DNA of 15,043 bases from Planktotalea sp. (GCA_024645145.1 JAHEGL010000002.1:1-15043), one strand, 5' to 3'; counted from the first letter of the stretch, positions 1 to 7,486 are shown. Translations and numbers: made by a program. Notes: a model not told the origin generated them from the letters alone.

Positions 1-18
1 CGAAATCTACGTTCCGCT

Positions 19-615
19 TCAGCCCAAGACGACCGGATAAAGCGAAAGCATCAAAAGGCCCGCCATCGACCAATTGAACGCGCGCAAGCGGGCCGCGCTG
101 GTCAGGAAACGCGCCATTTGTTCGCCCAAGACGGTCCACACAGAAACGCTGGGCAAGTTCACGATGCCAAAGACCAGCGCAACAAGGCTCACGTAGTAAA
201 GCGTTTGATCCGGTGTGTAGGCAGTGATCGCCGTCAGCGCCATGGTCCAGGCTTTGGGGTTTACCCATTGGAATAGGGCCGCTTGGATAAACGTGATGGG
301 CGTGCCTTCACCTGCGACGTCCCCTTTGGGCGGAGCTGCATTTGCAATCTTCCAAGCAAGCCAGAGAAGATACAGCACGCTTACCACTTTCAGGATTTGA
401 TGTGAGATCGGGTAAATATCGAAGACTTGAACAAGTCCCACACCAACCAAGACAATCATCAACTTAAAGCCAATGCCAACGCCCAGCATATGCGGAATTG
501 TACGGCGAAAGCCAAAGTTCGCACCAGATGCCATGAGCATCAAATTGTTCGGCCCCGGCGTTATCGATGACACGAATGCAAAAACGGTGAGTGCGAGAAC
601 AAGGTCATAGGTCAT
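19..615 (-). CDS. LysE/RhtB-family amino-acid (or metabolite) exporter
   Basis: A complete 198-residue inner-membrane protein, the usual length for the LysE/RhtB translocator family, which exports amino acids or related small metabolites. It is made almost entirely of hydrophobic segments. The family N-terminal signature is visible (SITPGPNNLMLMASG, near residues 17-31), followed by a polar loop near residues 88-103 (NAAPPKGDVAGEGT) and by a central segment containing the family-typical QWVNPKAW. The substrate cannot be told from sequence. The start is ATG with an AGGA about 4 bases upstream, and this ribosome site lies in the arm of an inverted repeat (618-645). It follows the P450 gene by about 40 bases on the same strand and may be co-transcribed with it. 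Its terminator, if any, lies outside the window. Confidence 0.9.
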   Translation of the reverse strand: MTYDLVLALTVFAFVSSITPGPNNLMLMASGANFGFRRTIPHMLGVGIGFKLMIVLVGVGLVQVFDIYPISHQILKVVSVLYLLWLAWKIANAAPPKGDVAGEGTPITFIQAALFQWVNPKAWTMALTAITAYTPDQTLYYVSLVALVFGIVNLPSVSVWTVLGEQMARFLTSAARLRAFNWSMAGLLMLSLYPVVLG

Positions 616-617
616 GT

Positions 618-645
618 CCTATCGCTACTTCAGTTTTTCGATAGG
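618..645 (-). promoter_or_regulatory. Inverted repeat covering the ribosome-binding site of the LysE-type gene
   Basis: CCTATCG (618-624) and CGATAGG (639-645) form a perfect 7-bp stem around a 14-base loop. In the minus-strand transcript the 3' arm contains the AGG of the ribosome-binding site, two bases before the exporter ATG. Pairing would hide the site, so translation could depend on ribosomes arriving from the P450 gene or on another trigger. The repeat is seen directly; the regulatory role is inference. There is no U-run after it, so it is not a convincing terminator. Confidence 0.35.
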
Positions 646-655
646 GAGAACAGTT

Positions 656-1819
656 TTATTGTACCAAACCGCTCGCTTGGACACTGAGAGGGCCACGAAA
701 CGCCCACCCGCGATAGGCAACAGGCTCTGTAAGGGTCGCGTTTGTGAAGCGTTCAAAAAACATCGGCAGCGCAACTTCTGCAATCATGCAGCGCGATGCC
801 CAAGCGCCCGCACAAAAATGCGGACCTGCACCAAAAGAAACCGCTTTGGTGGTGTCGCGAGTGACGTCAAATGCATCCGAATGATCAAAGATCAACTCGT
901 CACGATTACCCGAACCAAACATTAGAAATGCACGATCTTCCGGTTCAAAAGTAATATCTTCCAAAGTGTAGCGCTGTGCAATTCGGCGCGGTGTCATACC
1001 GATCGGCGACATCCAACGTGCGTACTCTTCGAAAACTTGGAGCCACGTTACCTCTCCACGCAACGCCTTTTCCAGTTGTAAAGGATGCTCCAGCAAAGCG
1101 GCAATGGTTCCCGCAATCGCATCGCGCGGTTCGTTCTGCCCCCCTGAAATCGCGAGTTTTACATTCGCTCGGACCTGCCCTTCCGGCATACCCGACTTCA
1201 TCGCGACGGACAGAAGGGATAGATCAGGCTCGTGTTTCAATATCGGGATCTGTTCATCAATATGCGCATCAATCGAAGCTGTGCAATCATGGCAATTTGC
1301 TTTGACCTTTGGATCGCCACCGTAGTTGGCACAACCATCGATCATCCCTTGGCTGACACGGTCCATTTCAGCGAAATGCATATTGGTCAGACCAGTGATC
1401 GCCTTAAGCGCCTCAGCAGACACCGGCATCGCAAAATCGCTTACAAGGTCAACTTGATCACTTGGCAAGCGGTCCAGAATAGCACGAGTCGCACTTTCGA
1501 ACTGGCTTTTCCAAACATCTCGTACAGTGCGCGGTGACACGGTCGGAAAGATCGCTTTACGCTCTGCCATATGGGCCGCGCCATCTTTGCGCATCATGTT
1601 TTCGCCCATAAGGGTCGTCATCAAGCCACCGGGCTGCTCAGAGCTAAAAACAGCAATGTTCTTTTCTTCGCGAAAAATATCATTGCGCAGCGTGAGTAGT
1701 GTTGCATCAAGCTCAGGCACATAAGCGATAGGTGTGTTAGCCCGCATTTTCGCGAGATCAGGATAGGGATCTATCCAAAATGCACTCGGGTCGATGTGAT
1801 AAATCGGGGCGTTGAACAT
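656..1819 (-). CDS. Cytochrome P450 with an atypical I-helix
   Basis: A soluble bacterial class I type P450 of 387 residues, slightly short for the family (about 400). The haem-thiolate loop is FGAGPHFCAG with the ligand Cys336, and the K-helix ExxR is E265-Y-A-R268. The I-helix reads ISGGQNEPRDA (residues 224-234). Aligned with the GGNDTTR of CYP153-like enzymes, the oxygen-activating acid/threonine pair is replaced by Asn229-Glu230, with Pro231 next. The enzyme may therefore deliver protons in another way or do unusual chemistry; the substrate is unknown. No ferredoxin or reductase gene is in the window, so electrons must come from partners encoded elsewhere. It starts 30 bases after the LysR gene on the same strand, without a clear Shine-Dalgarno, which suggests co-transcription from the LysR promoter. 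Confidence 0.93.
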   Translation of the reverse strand: MFNAPIYHIDPSAFWIDPYPDLAKMRANTPIAYVPELDATLLTLRNDIFREEKNIAVFSSEQPGGLMTTLMGENMMRKDGAAHMAERKAIFPTVSPRTVRDVWKSQFESATRAILDRLPSDQVDLVSDFAMPVSAEALKAITGLTNMHFAEMDRVSQGMIDGCANYGGDPKVKANCHDCTASIDAHIDEQIPILKHEPDLSLLSVAMKSGMPEGQVRANVKLAISGGQNEPRDAIAGTIAALLEHPLQLEKALRGEVTWLQVFEEYARWMSPIGMTPRRIAQRYTLEDITFEPEDRAFLMFGSGNRDELIFDHSDAFDVTRDTTKAVSFGAGPHFCAGAWASRCMIAEVALPMFFERFTNATLTEPVAYRGWAFRGPLSVQASGLVQ

Positions 1820-1849
1820 GGGGCAAGCTGCGACGTTGTTGCCAAGACG

Positions 1850-2746
1850 TCAAGCCATGTGTTTGGGCAACTCTTCCGCCAACAGATCATAGACCAAACG
1901 GATACGCTTGGAAATGTGTAGTTCGCGGTGCGTGACAAGCCATGTTGGAAACGTCATCGGTGCTTCATTAGGGAGCACGAGCTCAACCTCTGGAGAGGCG
2001 GCAGCAACATCCACAGACATCGGCGCAATTCCAAAGCCTTGCTTGACCAGTTCCCACGCCACAAGCCCGTTCGAGGAGCCAACTTTGAAATTGTCCCTCG
2101 TCAGCGTGATGCCGAACTGCGCGAAATACATCAGCATTTGCTCTGCATCGCCAAAGTTGATCATGTCATGCAATACAAGATCATCCGGTGATTTTGGACG
2201 TCCGCGCTTGTCTAGGTAAGACTTGGCGGCGTAGTAACGCCCTTTGGAATCGTCAACGAGGCGTGCGATGAGATCGGGCTGTTCGGGACGCACATTGCGC
2301 ACTGCGATATCTGCTTCGCGCTCAAGCAGATTACTGATTGTGTTAACGGCGACGATATCGATTTCGATCTTAGGTGCGATAGCGCGTAGTTTTTGAATGA
2401 TCGAAGGTAGCAAAAAAGCCGAGAAGAGATCTGAAGCGGAAATGCGCACAAGGCCCTCGATCGCTTGGGATTGACCAGACGCCACCATCGATATGCGCGT
2501 CGCAGCAGACGCCATGCCGCGCACATGTTCGGCCAGATCGAGCCCGGTTTGCGTAACTTTCAAGCTGCGGCCCGCGCGTTCAAACAGGGTCACACCCAGC
2601 TCTGTTTCAAGGGCTGTGATCTGACGACCAATAGTGGGTTGCGTTTGATGCAAATCGCGCGCCGCCGCAGAGAGCGAGCCGCTCTCAATCACCGCCAGAA
2701 ACGCGCGTGCTTGGTTCCAATCGAAAGAGACGGCCTGCCAATTCAT
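1850..2746 (-). CDS. LysR-family transcriptional regulator
   Basis: A 298-residue LysR-type regulator of standard length. The N-terminal winged helix-turn-helix spans about residues 8-68 (WNQARAFLAVIESGSLSAAA, then QTQPTIGRQITALETELG), and a substrate-binding domain fills the rest (starting near LVRISASDLFSAFLLP). The effector is unknown. It is divergent from a SAM methyltransferase gene 81 bases away and is followed on its own strand by the P450 gene. LysR proteins commonly control the divergent neighbour and their own gene, so the methyltransferase is the first candidate target; this is inference. No Shine-Dalgarno is visible before the ATG, so the message may be leaderless or weakly translated. 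Confidence 0.93.
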   Translation of the reverse strand: MNWQAVSFDWNQARAFLAVIESGSLSAAARDLHQTQPTIGRQITALETELGVTLFERAGRSLKVTQTGLDLAEHVRGMASAATRISMVASGQSQAIEGLVRISASDLFSAFLLPSIIQKLRAIAPKIEIDIVAVNTISNLLEREADIAVRNVRPEQPDLIARLVDDSKGRYYAAKSYLDKRGRPKSPDDLVLHDMINFGDAEQMLMYFAQFGITLTRDNFKVGSSNGLVAWELVKQGFGIAPMSVDVAAASPEVELVLPNEAPMTFPTWLVTHRELHISKRIRLVYDLLAEELPKHMA

Positions 2747-2827
2747 GCATTAACGCATATCAGAGACAAAATTTGGCAATTCCTTGATTAAGCATGCATG
2801 GATTATGGTATATGAAAGGAGATACCA
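2745..2827. promoter_or_regulatory. Divergent promoter region between the LysR and methyltransferase genes
   Basis: The 81-base gap must hold promoters for both directions. ATGCAT occurs twice, at 2745-2750 (overlapping the LysR start codon) and 2794-2799. The first lies in an interrupted palindrome, ATGC-N6-GCAT (2745-2758). These are candidate binding sites for the LysR protein but do not fit the classic T-N11-A box cleanly. A good ribosome site, AAGGAG (2816-2821), lies 6 bases before the methyltransferase ATG. I could not place -35 and -10 elements with confidence. Confidence 0.3.
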
Positions 2828-3460
2828 ATGATCCATTCGGCCACTTTCTGGGACAAGGCCGCTGCGAAATACGCAAATGATCCAATTAAGGACATGGCAT
2901 CCTACACCTACACATTAGAGCGCACGCGCAGCTATTTGCGCGACAGCGACACAGTTCTAGAGATCGGGTGCGGCACAGGTTCAACCGCGCTTTTGCTTGC
3001 AGAGAGTGTTGGTACATATCACGGCACCGATATTTCCGGCGAGATGATCAAGATTGCACGCAGCAAGGTTGCGGAAACCAGCTTGCCCAATTTGAGTTTT
3101 GAAGCGCACCCTGCATTAGACGGGATACATGAACATGACGGTTTGGATGCTGTCATGGCTTTCAACTTGTTGCACCTGTTAGAAAATATTCCCTCAACGT
3201 TAAACGCGATACATGCCGCGTTAAGGCCCGGCGGCTTGCTTATCACAAAAACGCCCTGTCTGGCGGATTCGAATTGGAAGATTAAACTTCTGTTAAAACT
3301 GATCCCACTTGGACAGTTGCTTGGCAAAGCGCCGTTTGTGCAAAGTTTCACGGTTGCAGAGTATGATCGCATGATCGAGGCAGCAGGATTTGAGATTGTT
3401 GAAAGCGGCAATCATCCAGTGAGCCCGCCTGCCCGTTATATCGTAGCGCGCAAAATCTAG
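2828..3460 (+). CDS. Class I SAM-dependent methyltransferase
   Basis: A 210-residue cytosolic methyltransferase with a Rossmann-type SAM fold. Motif I is VLEIGCGTGST (about residues 43-53). The end of the second strand, GTDIS (66-70), supplies the acidic residue that binds the SAM ribose. DAVMAFNLLHLLE matches the motif after strand 4, and LRPGGLLITKTP matches the strand 5 region. The methyl acceptor is unknown. The start is set by AAGGAG 6 bases upstream of the ATG. The gene is divergent from a LysR gene, a pairing I associate with roseobacter genomes. Its stop codon shares a CTAG palindrome with the stop of the convergent gene, so no terminator separates the two. Confidence 0.92.
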   Translation: MIHSATFWDKAAAKYANDPIKDMASYTYTLERTRSYLRDSDTVLEIGCGTGSTALLLAESVGTYHGTDISGEMIKIARSKVAETSLPNLSFEAHPALDGIHEHDGLDAVMAFNLLHLLENIPSTLNAIHAALRPGGLLITKTPCLADSNWKIKLLLKLIPLGQLLGKAPFVQSFTVAEYDRMIEAAGFEIVESGNHPVSPPARYIVARKI

Positions 3461-3956
3461 TGCAGTGCACGTTTCGCAAAATACAAAAGTGCGCGCGCAT
3501 AGAGCCTGTGAAAGCCCATCAGCAAAACAAAAATGCGCCCCATCGCAGGTTTGCCATCCTTGTTAGTGCGAGCAGGCAAAATTGCGCTACCAAAGTAAAG
3601 GTGGGTTTGATCCCCGTCTGTGCGACGCATGAGCCAAGTCCTGATTGGGGTATTGGGTACTCGGAGAAGAATTTGATCTTCATCCCGCTGCTCAGTCTCC
3701 CATGCGGCTATTATATCTGTGATACTTTTCGCGAACTCAGCAATATCATAGTCGCTCGATGGTTTTTCATCACAAGTTTTAGAATCAAACGTTCTATACA
3801 AAACAGCCAAGTGGTGAAGAATGCGTTGATAAACCCTTCAAGCGAAACCTGCTTAGGCAAGCTCGTTTTGTAGCAATCGGTATGGGTGTTTGGCTGGGCT
3901 TCACAAGCCTTCAGAAAGGCCCCTTTCGGCAATTCGGATGAAACTATTTTCGACAT
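3457..3956 (-). pseudogene. Frameshifted gene, DUF2867-like hypothetical protein
   Basis: Two overlapping reading frames together make one plausible protein of about 166 residues. The first starts at ATG 3956 (MSKIVSSELPKGAFLKACEA) and runs through INAFFTTWLFCIERLILKLV. The second picks up at KPSSDYDIAEFAKSITDIIA and runs to the stop at 3457, including RTWLMRR, LYFGSAILPAR and LMGFHRLYARALL. The frames meet at a run of five A on the coding strand (3763-3767). One extra A would restore a single frame, and 500 + 1 bases is exactly 167 codons. The C-terminal part resembles the DUF2867 family as I remember it. Function is unknown. It is either a recent pseudogene, a homopolymer sequencing error or, less likely, a slippage site (G AAA AAC). 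Confidence 0.7.
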
Positions 3957-3978
3957 GGATGCACCTGCCTTCTTGCAG

Positions 3979-3994
3979 CATACGTTACCGTATG
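3979..3994. promoter_or_regulatory. 16-bp palindrome upstream of the frameshifted gene
   Basis: CATACG-TTAC-CGTATG is a perfect 6+6 inverted repeat whose near edge is 22 bases from the presumed start codon at 3956. The size and place fit an operator for a small dimeric repressor better than a hairpin. No candidate regulator gene is adjacent. Confidence 0.3.
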
Positions 3995-4092
3995 TCGACA
4001 AACAGCTATCCGTCAATGAGAGGCCAAATGCCCGCGACACTATGCGCTTACGTCGGCTCCCAGCTTGATCGATTGCGTAGTTTTGGAGTTCG

Positions 4093-4133
4093 CAAAAGAA
4101 AAGCGCTGCGGGACAAACGTCCAGCGGCGCTTT
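4093..4133 (-). terminator. Intrinsic terminator of tpa
   Basis: On the minus strand a 15-bp stem (arms 4119-4133 and 4100-4114, starting AAAGCGC) closes a four-base loop. It contains one U-G pair and one mismatch and is followed by the T-rich stretch TTTTCTTTTG. It sits 24 bases after the tpa stop codon in the direction of tpa transcription. The run on the plus-strand side is much weaker, so the element reads chiefly as a minus-strand terminator. Confidence 0.85.
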
Positions 4134-4156
4134 GTAATTGTCGCATCACAGAATTT

Positions 4157-5551
4157 CTATGACCCGAAGACGCGACCCAGCGCTTGATCAACCGCATCAG
4201 TGATGTGGTCGATATCGTCCGCTGTCGCGATCAAAGCAGGTGAGAAACAAAGCGTATTGTTGCGCCCCGGAATGGAACGGTTCGTCGCGCCGATGATCAC
4301 GCCTTGCGCCATACAATCCGCAACCACTGCACCAACCATTTTCTCGTCCATCGCATCTTTGGACGCACGATCCGACACAAGCTCGGCACCGATGAACAAA
4401 CCCTTGCCGCGCACATCACCAATGACGGCGTGCTTTTCTGCCAAAGCATGAAGGTTGTTCATCATGCGCTCACCCATCGTGAGCGTGTTGCCCATGAGGT
4501 TCTCGTCCTCGATGATGCGCATGTTCTCAAGCGCCGCTGCTGGACCCGCAGTACATCCGCCGAACGTAGAAATATCGCGGAAATAGTTCATCGGATCAGA
4601 GCTGTCGTCTTTGAACATGTCAAAGACCTCTTCGGTCGTCACACAGCAGGAGATCGCCGCATATCCGGACGCGACACCCTTCGCCATTGTGACGATGTCA
4701 GGCTTGATGCCGTAGTTCTGATAGCCGAACCAAACGCCAGTGCGGCCAACGCCACAGACGACTTCGTCGATGTGCAAAAGGATATCGTACTTTTTGCAGA
4801 TCTCCTGAACACGCTCCCAGTATCCTTCGGGCGGCGTGATAACACCCCCGCCGGCTGTGACAGGCTCAAGGCACAGCGCACCGATTGTGTCCGCTCCTTC
4901 GCGCAGGATGACCTCTTCGATCTGATCTGCGGCCCAAACGCCGTAATTCTCTTCGGGCGCGCCGTCCTGCTCATGCTTGCGGTATTCCATGCAGTGCGGA
5001 ACGCGGATGAAACCGGGCGCAAACGGACCATACTGCGCGTTGCGCTCGTCTTGGCCGCCTGCGGACATCGTGGCCAATGTGGAGCCGTGGTAGTCGCGGT
5101 CACGATAAAGGATCTTGTGCTTATTGCCACCATAGCGCTTGTGCGCGATTTGACGGACGATCTTGAAGCCTTTCTCGTTCGCTTCAGAGCCGGAGTTCGC
5201 ATAATAAACGCGCGACATGCCCGGCATCTTGGTGATTAGCTTTTCCGCGAACAAAGCACCCGGAATAGAGCCTGTTGTGCCACCAAAAAAGTTCATTTTC
5301 ACAAGCTGGTCGCGCACAGCATCTGCAATGCTTTCGCGGCCATAGCCAACGTTGACGGTCCAAACACCGCCAGAGACAGCATCGGTATGCTTCTTGCCGT
5401 GCTGGTCCCAGACATGAATGCCTTTGCCTTCGATGATCATTTTAGGCTCGCCGGTCTCGAAGCCTTTGTGCTGGATAAGATGGTGCCACACGTGCGCACG
5501 ATCTGCGTCTACGACTTTGGAATAGTCGTTGTCTTTGAATGTACCGTCCAT
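4157..5551 (-). CDS. tpa: Taurine:pyruvate aminotransferase
   Basis: A class III PLP-dependent aminotransferase of 464 residues. It transfers the amino group of taurine to pyruvate, giving sulfoacetaldehyde and alanine (EC 2.6.1.77), the first step of cytosolic taurine use. Visible elements are NSGSEANEKG (phosphate binding, about 119-128), LHIDEVVCGVGRTG with the PLP-ring aspartate near residue 262, and MAKGVASGYA with the Schiff-base lysine near 291. The start at 5551 is preferred over an in-frame ATG at 5557, because AAGGTG then has a normal 7-base spacing instead of one base. A TauR-like direct repeat lies upstream and a terminator downstream, so it is probably a single-gene unit. Tpa and the related family members are hard to separate by sequence alone; the nearby tauR and xsc make the call firm. 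Confidence 0.93.
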   Translation of the reverse strand: MDGTFKDNDYSKVVDADRAHVWHHLIQHKGFETGEPKMIIEGKGIHVWDQHGKKHTDAVSGGVWTVNVGYGRESIADAVRDQLVKMNFFGGTTGSIPGALFAEKLITKMPGMSRVYYANSGSEANEKGFKIVRQIAHKRYGGNKHKILYRDRDYHGSTLATMSAGGQDERNAQYGPFAPGFIRVPHCMEYRKHEQDGAPEENYGVWAADQIEEVILREGADTIGALCLEPVTAGGGVITPPEGYWERVQEICKKYDILLHIDEVVCGVGRTGVWFGYQNYGIKPDIVTMAKGVASGYAAISCCVTTEEVFDMFKDDSSDPMNYFRDISTFGGCTAGPAAALENMRIIEDENLMGNTLTMGERMMNNLHALAEKHAVIGDVRGKGLFIGAELVSDRASKDAMDEKMVGAVVADCMAQGVIIGATNRSIPGRNNTLCFSPALIATADDIDHITDAVDQALGRVFGS

Positions 5552-5661
5552 TTGCATTCACCTTTTTGGTTGATGCGCGCCGCAGCGCTCAAACGCGTTA
5601 AAACATCCCTGTCTGGCAAGGTGTTCGATCCTTGTAGTTCGTATGGAAATACGCGAGTCTA

Positions 5662-5693
5662 GTAGGGCCAGTTTACGTTTGTTCTATATCCAA
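5662..5693 (-). promoter_or_regulatory. Candidate TauR operator upstream of tpa
   Basis: Read toward tpa, TTGGATATAG (5693-5684) and CTGGCCCTAC (5671-5662) are direct repeats whose starts are 22 bp apart, about two helical turns. The same architecture recurs at 13016-12985 and 14518-14550. The second copy matches 8 of 10 positions of CTGGACYTAA, the box I recall for TauR of R. capsulatus, which is known to bind direct repeats and activate tpa. The near edge is about 110 bases from the start codon, which leaves room for a promoter. Confidence 0.65.
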
Positions 5694-5703
5694 AATGCGG
5701 TGT

Positions 5704-7029
5704 CTATAGCTCGACCCCAGCTTGCCTTTCACCCCAAATTAGTCGCGCCCGCGCACCAAACGTGGCAATTGGCTCAGGCGGCAGACGCTTAGGCGCATCA
5801 AGCGTTTGCATTTGCACAAGCATATCCGAGCCATGACCCGTTGCCAGTTCGGCCGCCATCATCCCACCAAGCGTGCCTTGCACCGTCCCCAGACCATTCT
5901 GACAACAAGCACTAAACAAGCTTTCATCAACTTCGCCAAATGCTGGCACATTGTTCAACGACAAACACAAATGCCCACCCCAACGATGTTCCATCTCTAG
6001 TTCATCAAGCTCCGGGAAACGTGCTTTGAAACTTGCGTCATGTGTCTGCCAAACACGCTCGAGTTTCGCGGGATTTACCGTCATATTAGGTTCATAGGTA
6101 AAACGGTTGCGCACGATCAAACGAGATCCACGCGCATCAGAGATCCGACGCGCTGTGCTACCCAACGGATCAGCAGGAGTAAGACCCCAATTCTCCTTGC
6201 CCGTTAGGCGCTCTGCCGGGAAAGCTCTGCTCATAGAGCCATAGGTATAAACATGAACAAGCCGACGTTTGAAATGCCCAAAGCTCTGCGCATGGCCATT
6301 CACAGCAAGGATCACCTTGGGCGCTTTAACCACACCTTTTTCACATCGCGCGTGCCAAAGCCCATTGTGTCGCTCTAGACCAACGACTTTGCTTTGCTCA
6401 TAAATCTTTAAGCGGTTTGAACGCAGTTTTTGGGCTATCGAGCGTACAAAAAGCGCAGGTTGCAGCATCACAGTGCCTGGTGTGAACAGCCCTCCATGAT
6501 AATATGTGCTGCCCGTTATGTTCTGCATCTGGCGCGCATCAAGTGCTTCGCTCGGTTCACCTAACTGCGTCAAATGCGCTGCGTATTCTGCGTTATGCTG
6601 CATGCCCTTGGCGCTCGCCGCGCCATTGATTTTGCCAACTTTTTGAAATGCATCACGTGGCACGCCCAGCGCATCCACCATGTCTTGCGCAAACGCGATC
6701 GCTGCACGATTGCGCGCAATAGTGGATTTATCTGCACTCACATCCCCCCCGTAATCGGAAGAGGCAAGGTCATGCGGTAGATCAATCATAAACCCGGTGT
6801 TGCGACCCGCTGGCCCCTCACCGACGCGCAGCGCATCAAGCACAGTAATTTTGTCACTTGGGCAAAGCTGGCTTAACCGACGCGCCGCCGCAAGACCTGC
6901 AAAACCGGCACCAATCACCAACCAATCGCTCGTTTCGTCTGCCTCCAATGCGCCAAAACTAGCGCGCGTCGGCAAAATCGCATTCCATGCCGCAGGACCG
7001 GGGTTAGAGGGAAAGCCTGTGACCTTCAT
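5704..7029 (-). CDS. FAD-dependent oxidoreductase, DAO (D-amino-acid oxidase/sarcosine oxidase) family
   Basis: A 441-residue flavoprotein that probably oxidises a C-N bond of an amine or amino acid. The N-terminal dinucleotide fold reads DWLVIGAGFAGLAAARRL (G40-x-G42-x-x-G45), and D65 ends the second strand. GRNTGFMIDLPHD follows. The C-terminal FAD-binding segment reads CCQNGLGTVQGTLGGMMAAEL. The family includes DadA, monomeric sarcosine oxidase and gamma-glutamylputrescine oxidase, and the exact substrate is not readable. It is the last gene of the MttB operon. Its ATG (7029-7027) overlaps the original stop codon of the decayed dehydrogenase before it, and no Shine-Dalgarno is visible, so translation is probably coupled. 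The shifted frame of that neighbour now ends at 7037, only 7 bases before the ATG, so coupling may survive. Confidence 0.88.
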   Translation of the reverse strand: MKVTGFPSNPGPAAWNAILPTRASFGALEADETSDWLVIGAGFAGLAAARRLSQLCPSDKITVLDALRVGEGPAGRNTGFMIDLPHDLASSDYGGDVSADKSTIARNRAAIAFAQDMVDALGVPRDAFQKVGKINGAASAKGMQHNAEYAAHLTQLGEPSEALDARQMQNITGSTYYHGGLFTPGTVMLQPALFVRSIAQKLRSNRLKIYEQSKVVGLERHNGLWHARCEKGVVKAPKVILAVNGHAQSFGHFKRRLVHVYTYGSMSRAFPAERLTGKENWGLTPADPLGSTARRISDARGSRLIVRNRFTYEPNMTVNPAKLERVWQTHDASFKARFPELDELEMEHRWGGHLCLSLNNVPAFGEVDESLFSACCQNGLGTVQGTLGGMMAAELATGHGSDMLVQMQTLDAPKRLPPEPIATFGARARLIWGERQAGVEL

Positions 7030-7486
7030 GGCAAATTCAGCTGAGCCATACGGCCACCATCAATCGTGCAAACTTGACCTGTGACAAACTCGCCAGACCA
7101 GAAGCCAGACAGCAAATAGGCTTCGTAACGTCAATCGGTGCAACAGTTCTACGTAGCGGAAGGTCCGTTCCAGGGTCTGCACGACACAAACGAGACGGTA
7201 CTTTCACATTCACAGCCATCGACCGAGCAAAATTATCATCACGTGCTTCGTTGATTTTGCCGCGCGTGATGATGCCAGTGTTACTTAGAAGAACATCCAA
7301 ACCGCCGAGTTTTTTCGCAACCTTTTTAGGCAAACCATCCATCAGATCACCTTCACAATCGCGTCCAGCACGATCAGCTGTAGCAACATGCGCATGCCAT
7401 GTGCACAGCACCTCCACGATTGAACCACCAATCCCGCCAGATGCGCCCGTGACAAGCGCTTTTATTCCTTCAAACCGCATCTTCAT
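7026..7486 (-). pseudogene. Short-chain dehydrogenase/reductase, internally deleted and frameshifted
   Basis: The N-terminal part is a normal NAD(P)-binding half of an SDR: KALVTGASGGIGGSI (TGxxxGxG), a short GDL near the usual acidic position, LLSNTGIITRGKI in place of the NNAG strand, and FARSMAVNV. The frame then passes straight into RTVAPIDVTK, which resembles the region just before the SDR C-terminus. Roughly 80-100 residues, including the catalytic Tyr-x-x-x-Lys, are missing. The real C-terminus (EAYLLSGFWSGEFVTGQV, then TIDGGRMAQLNLP) lies in another frame and ends at TGA 7028-7026, overlapping the next ATG as in the other operon junctions. The open frame from 7486 instead stops at 7037 after 149 residues. 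No catalytic activity is expected. A GGAGGAG lies about 13 bases before the start. Confidence 0.82.

Noticed and set aside
3763..3769. Programmed -1 ribosomal frameshifting at G AAA AAC.
   Set aside because: The heptamer is not a canonical X XXY YYZ, and no downstream hairpin or upstream Shine-Dalgarno-like stimulator is apparent; a one-base loss is simpler. It is kept only as a minor alternative.
3886..4162. Short plus-strand open frames in the gap between the frameshifted gene and tpa.
   Set aside because: They lack ribosome sites and recognisable protein features, and they run across the start region of the minus-strand gene and the tpa terminator.
4304..5239. A 311-codon open frame on the plus strand across tpa.
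   Set aside because: It lies fully antisense to tpa, which has clear family motifs. Its translation shows no recognisable domain, and long antisense frames are common in this codon usage.
5558..5703. An intrinsic terminator for the MttB operon before tpa.
   Set aside because: No stem followed by a T-run was found after the FAD oxidoreductase stop, so read-through into tpa is possible; only the TauR-like repeats were supported there.
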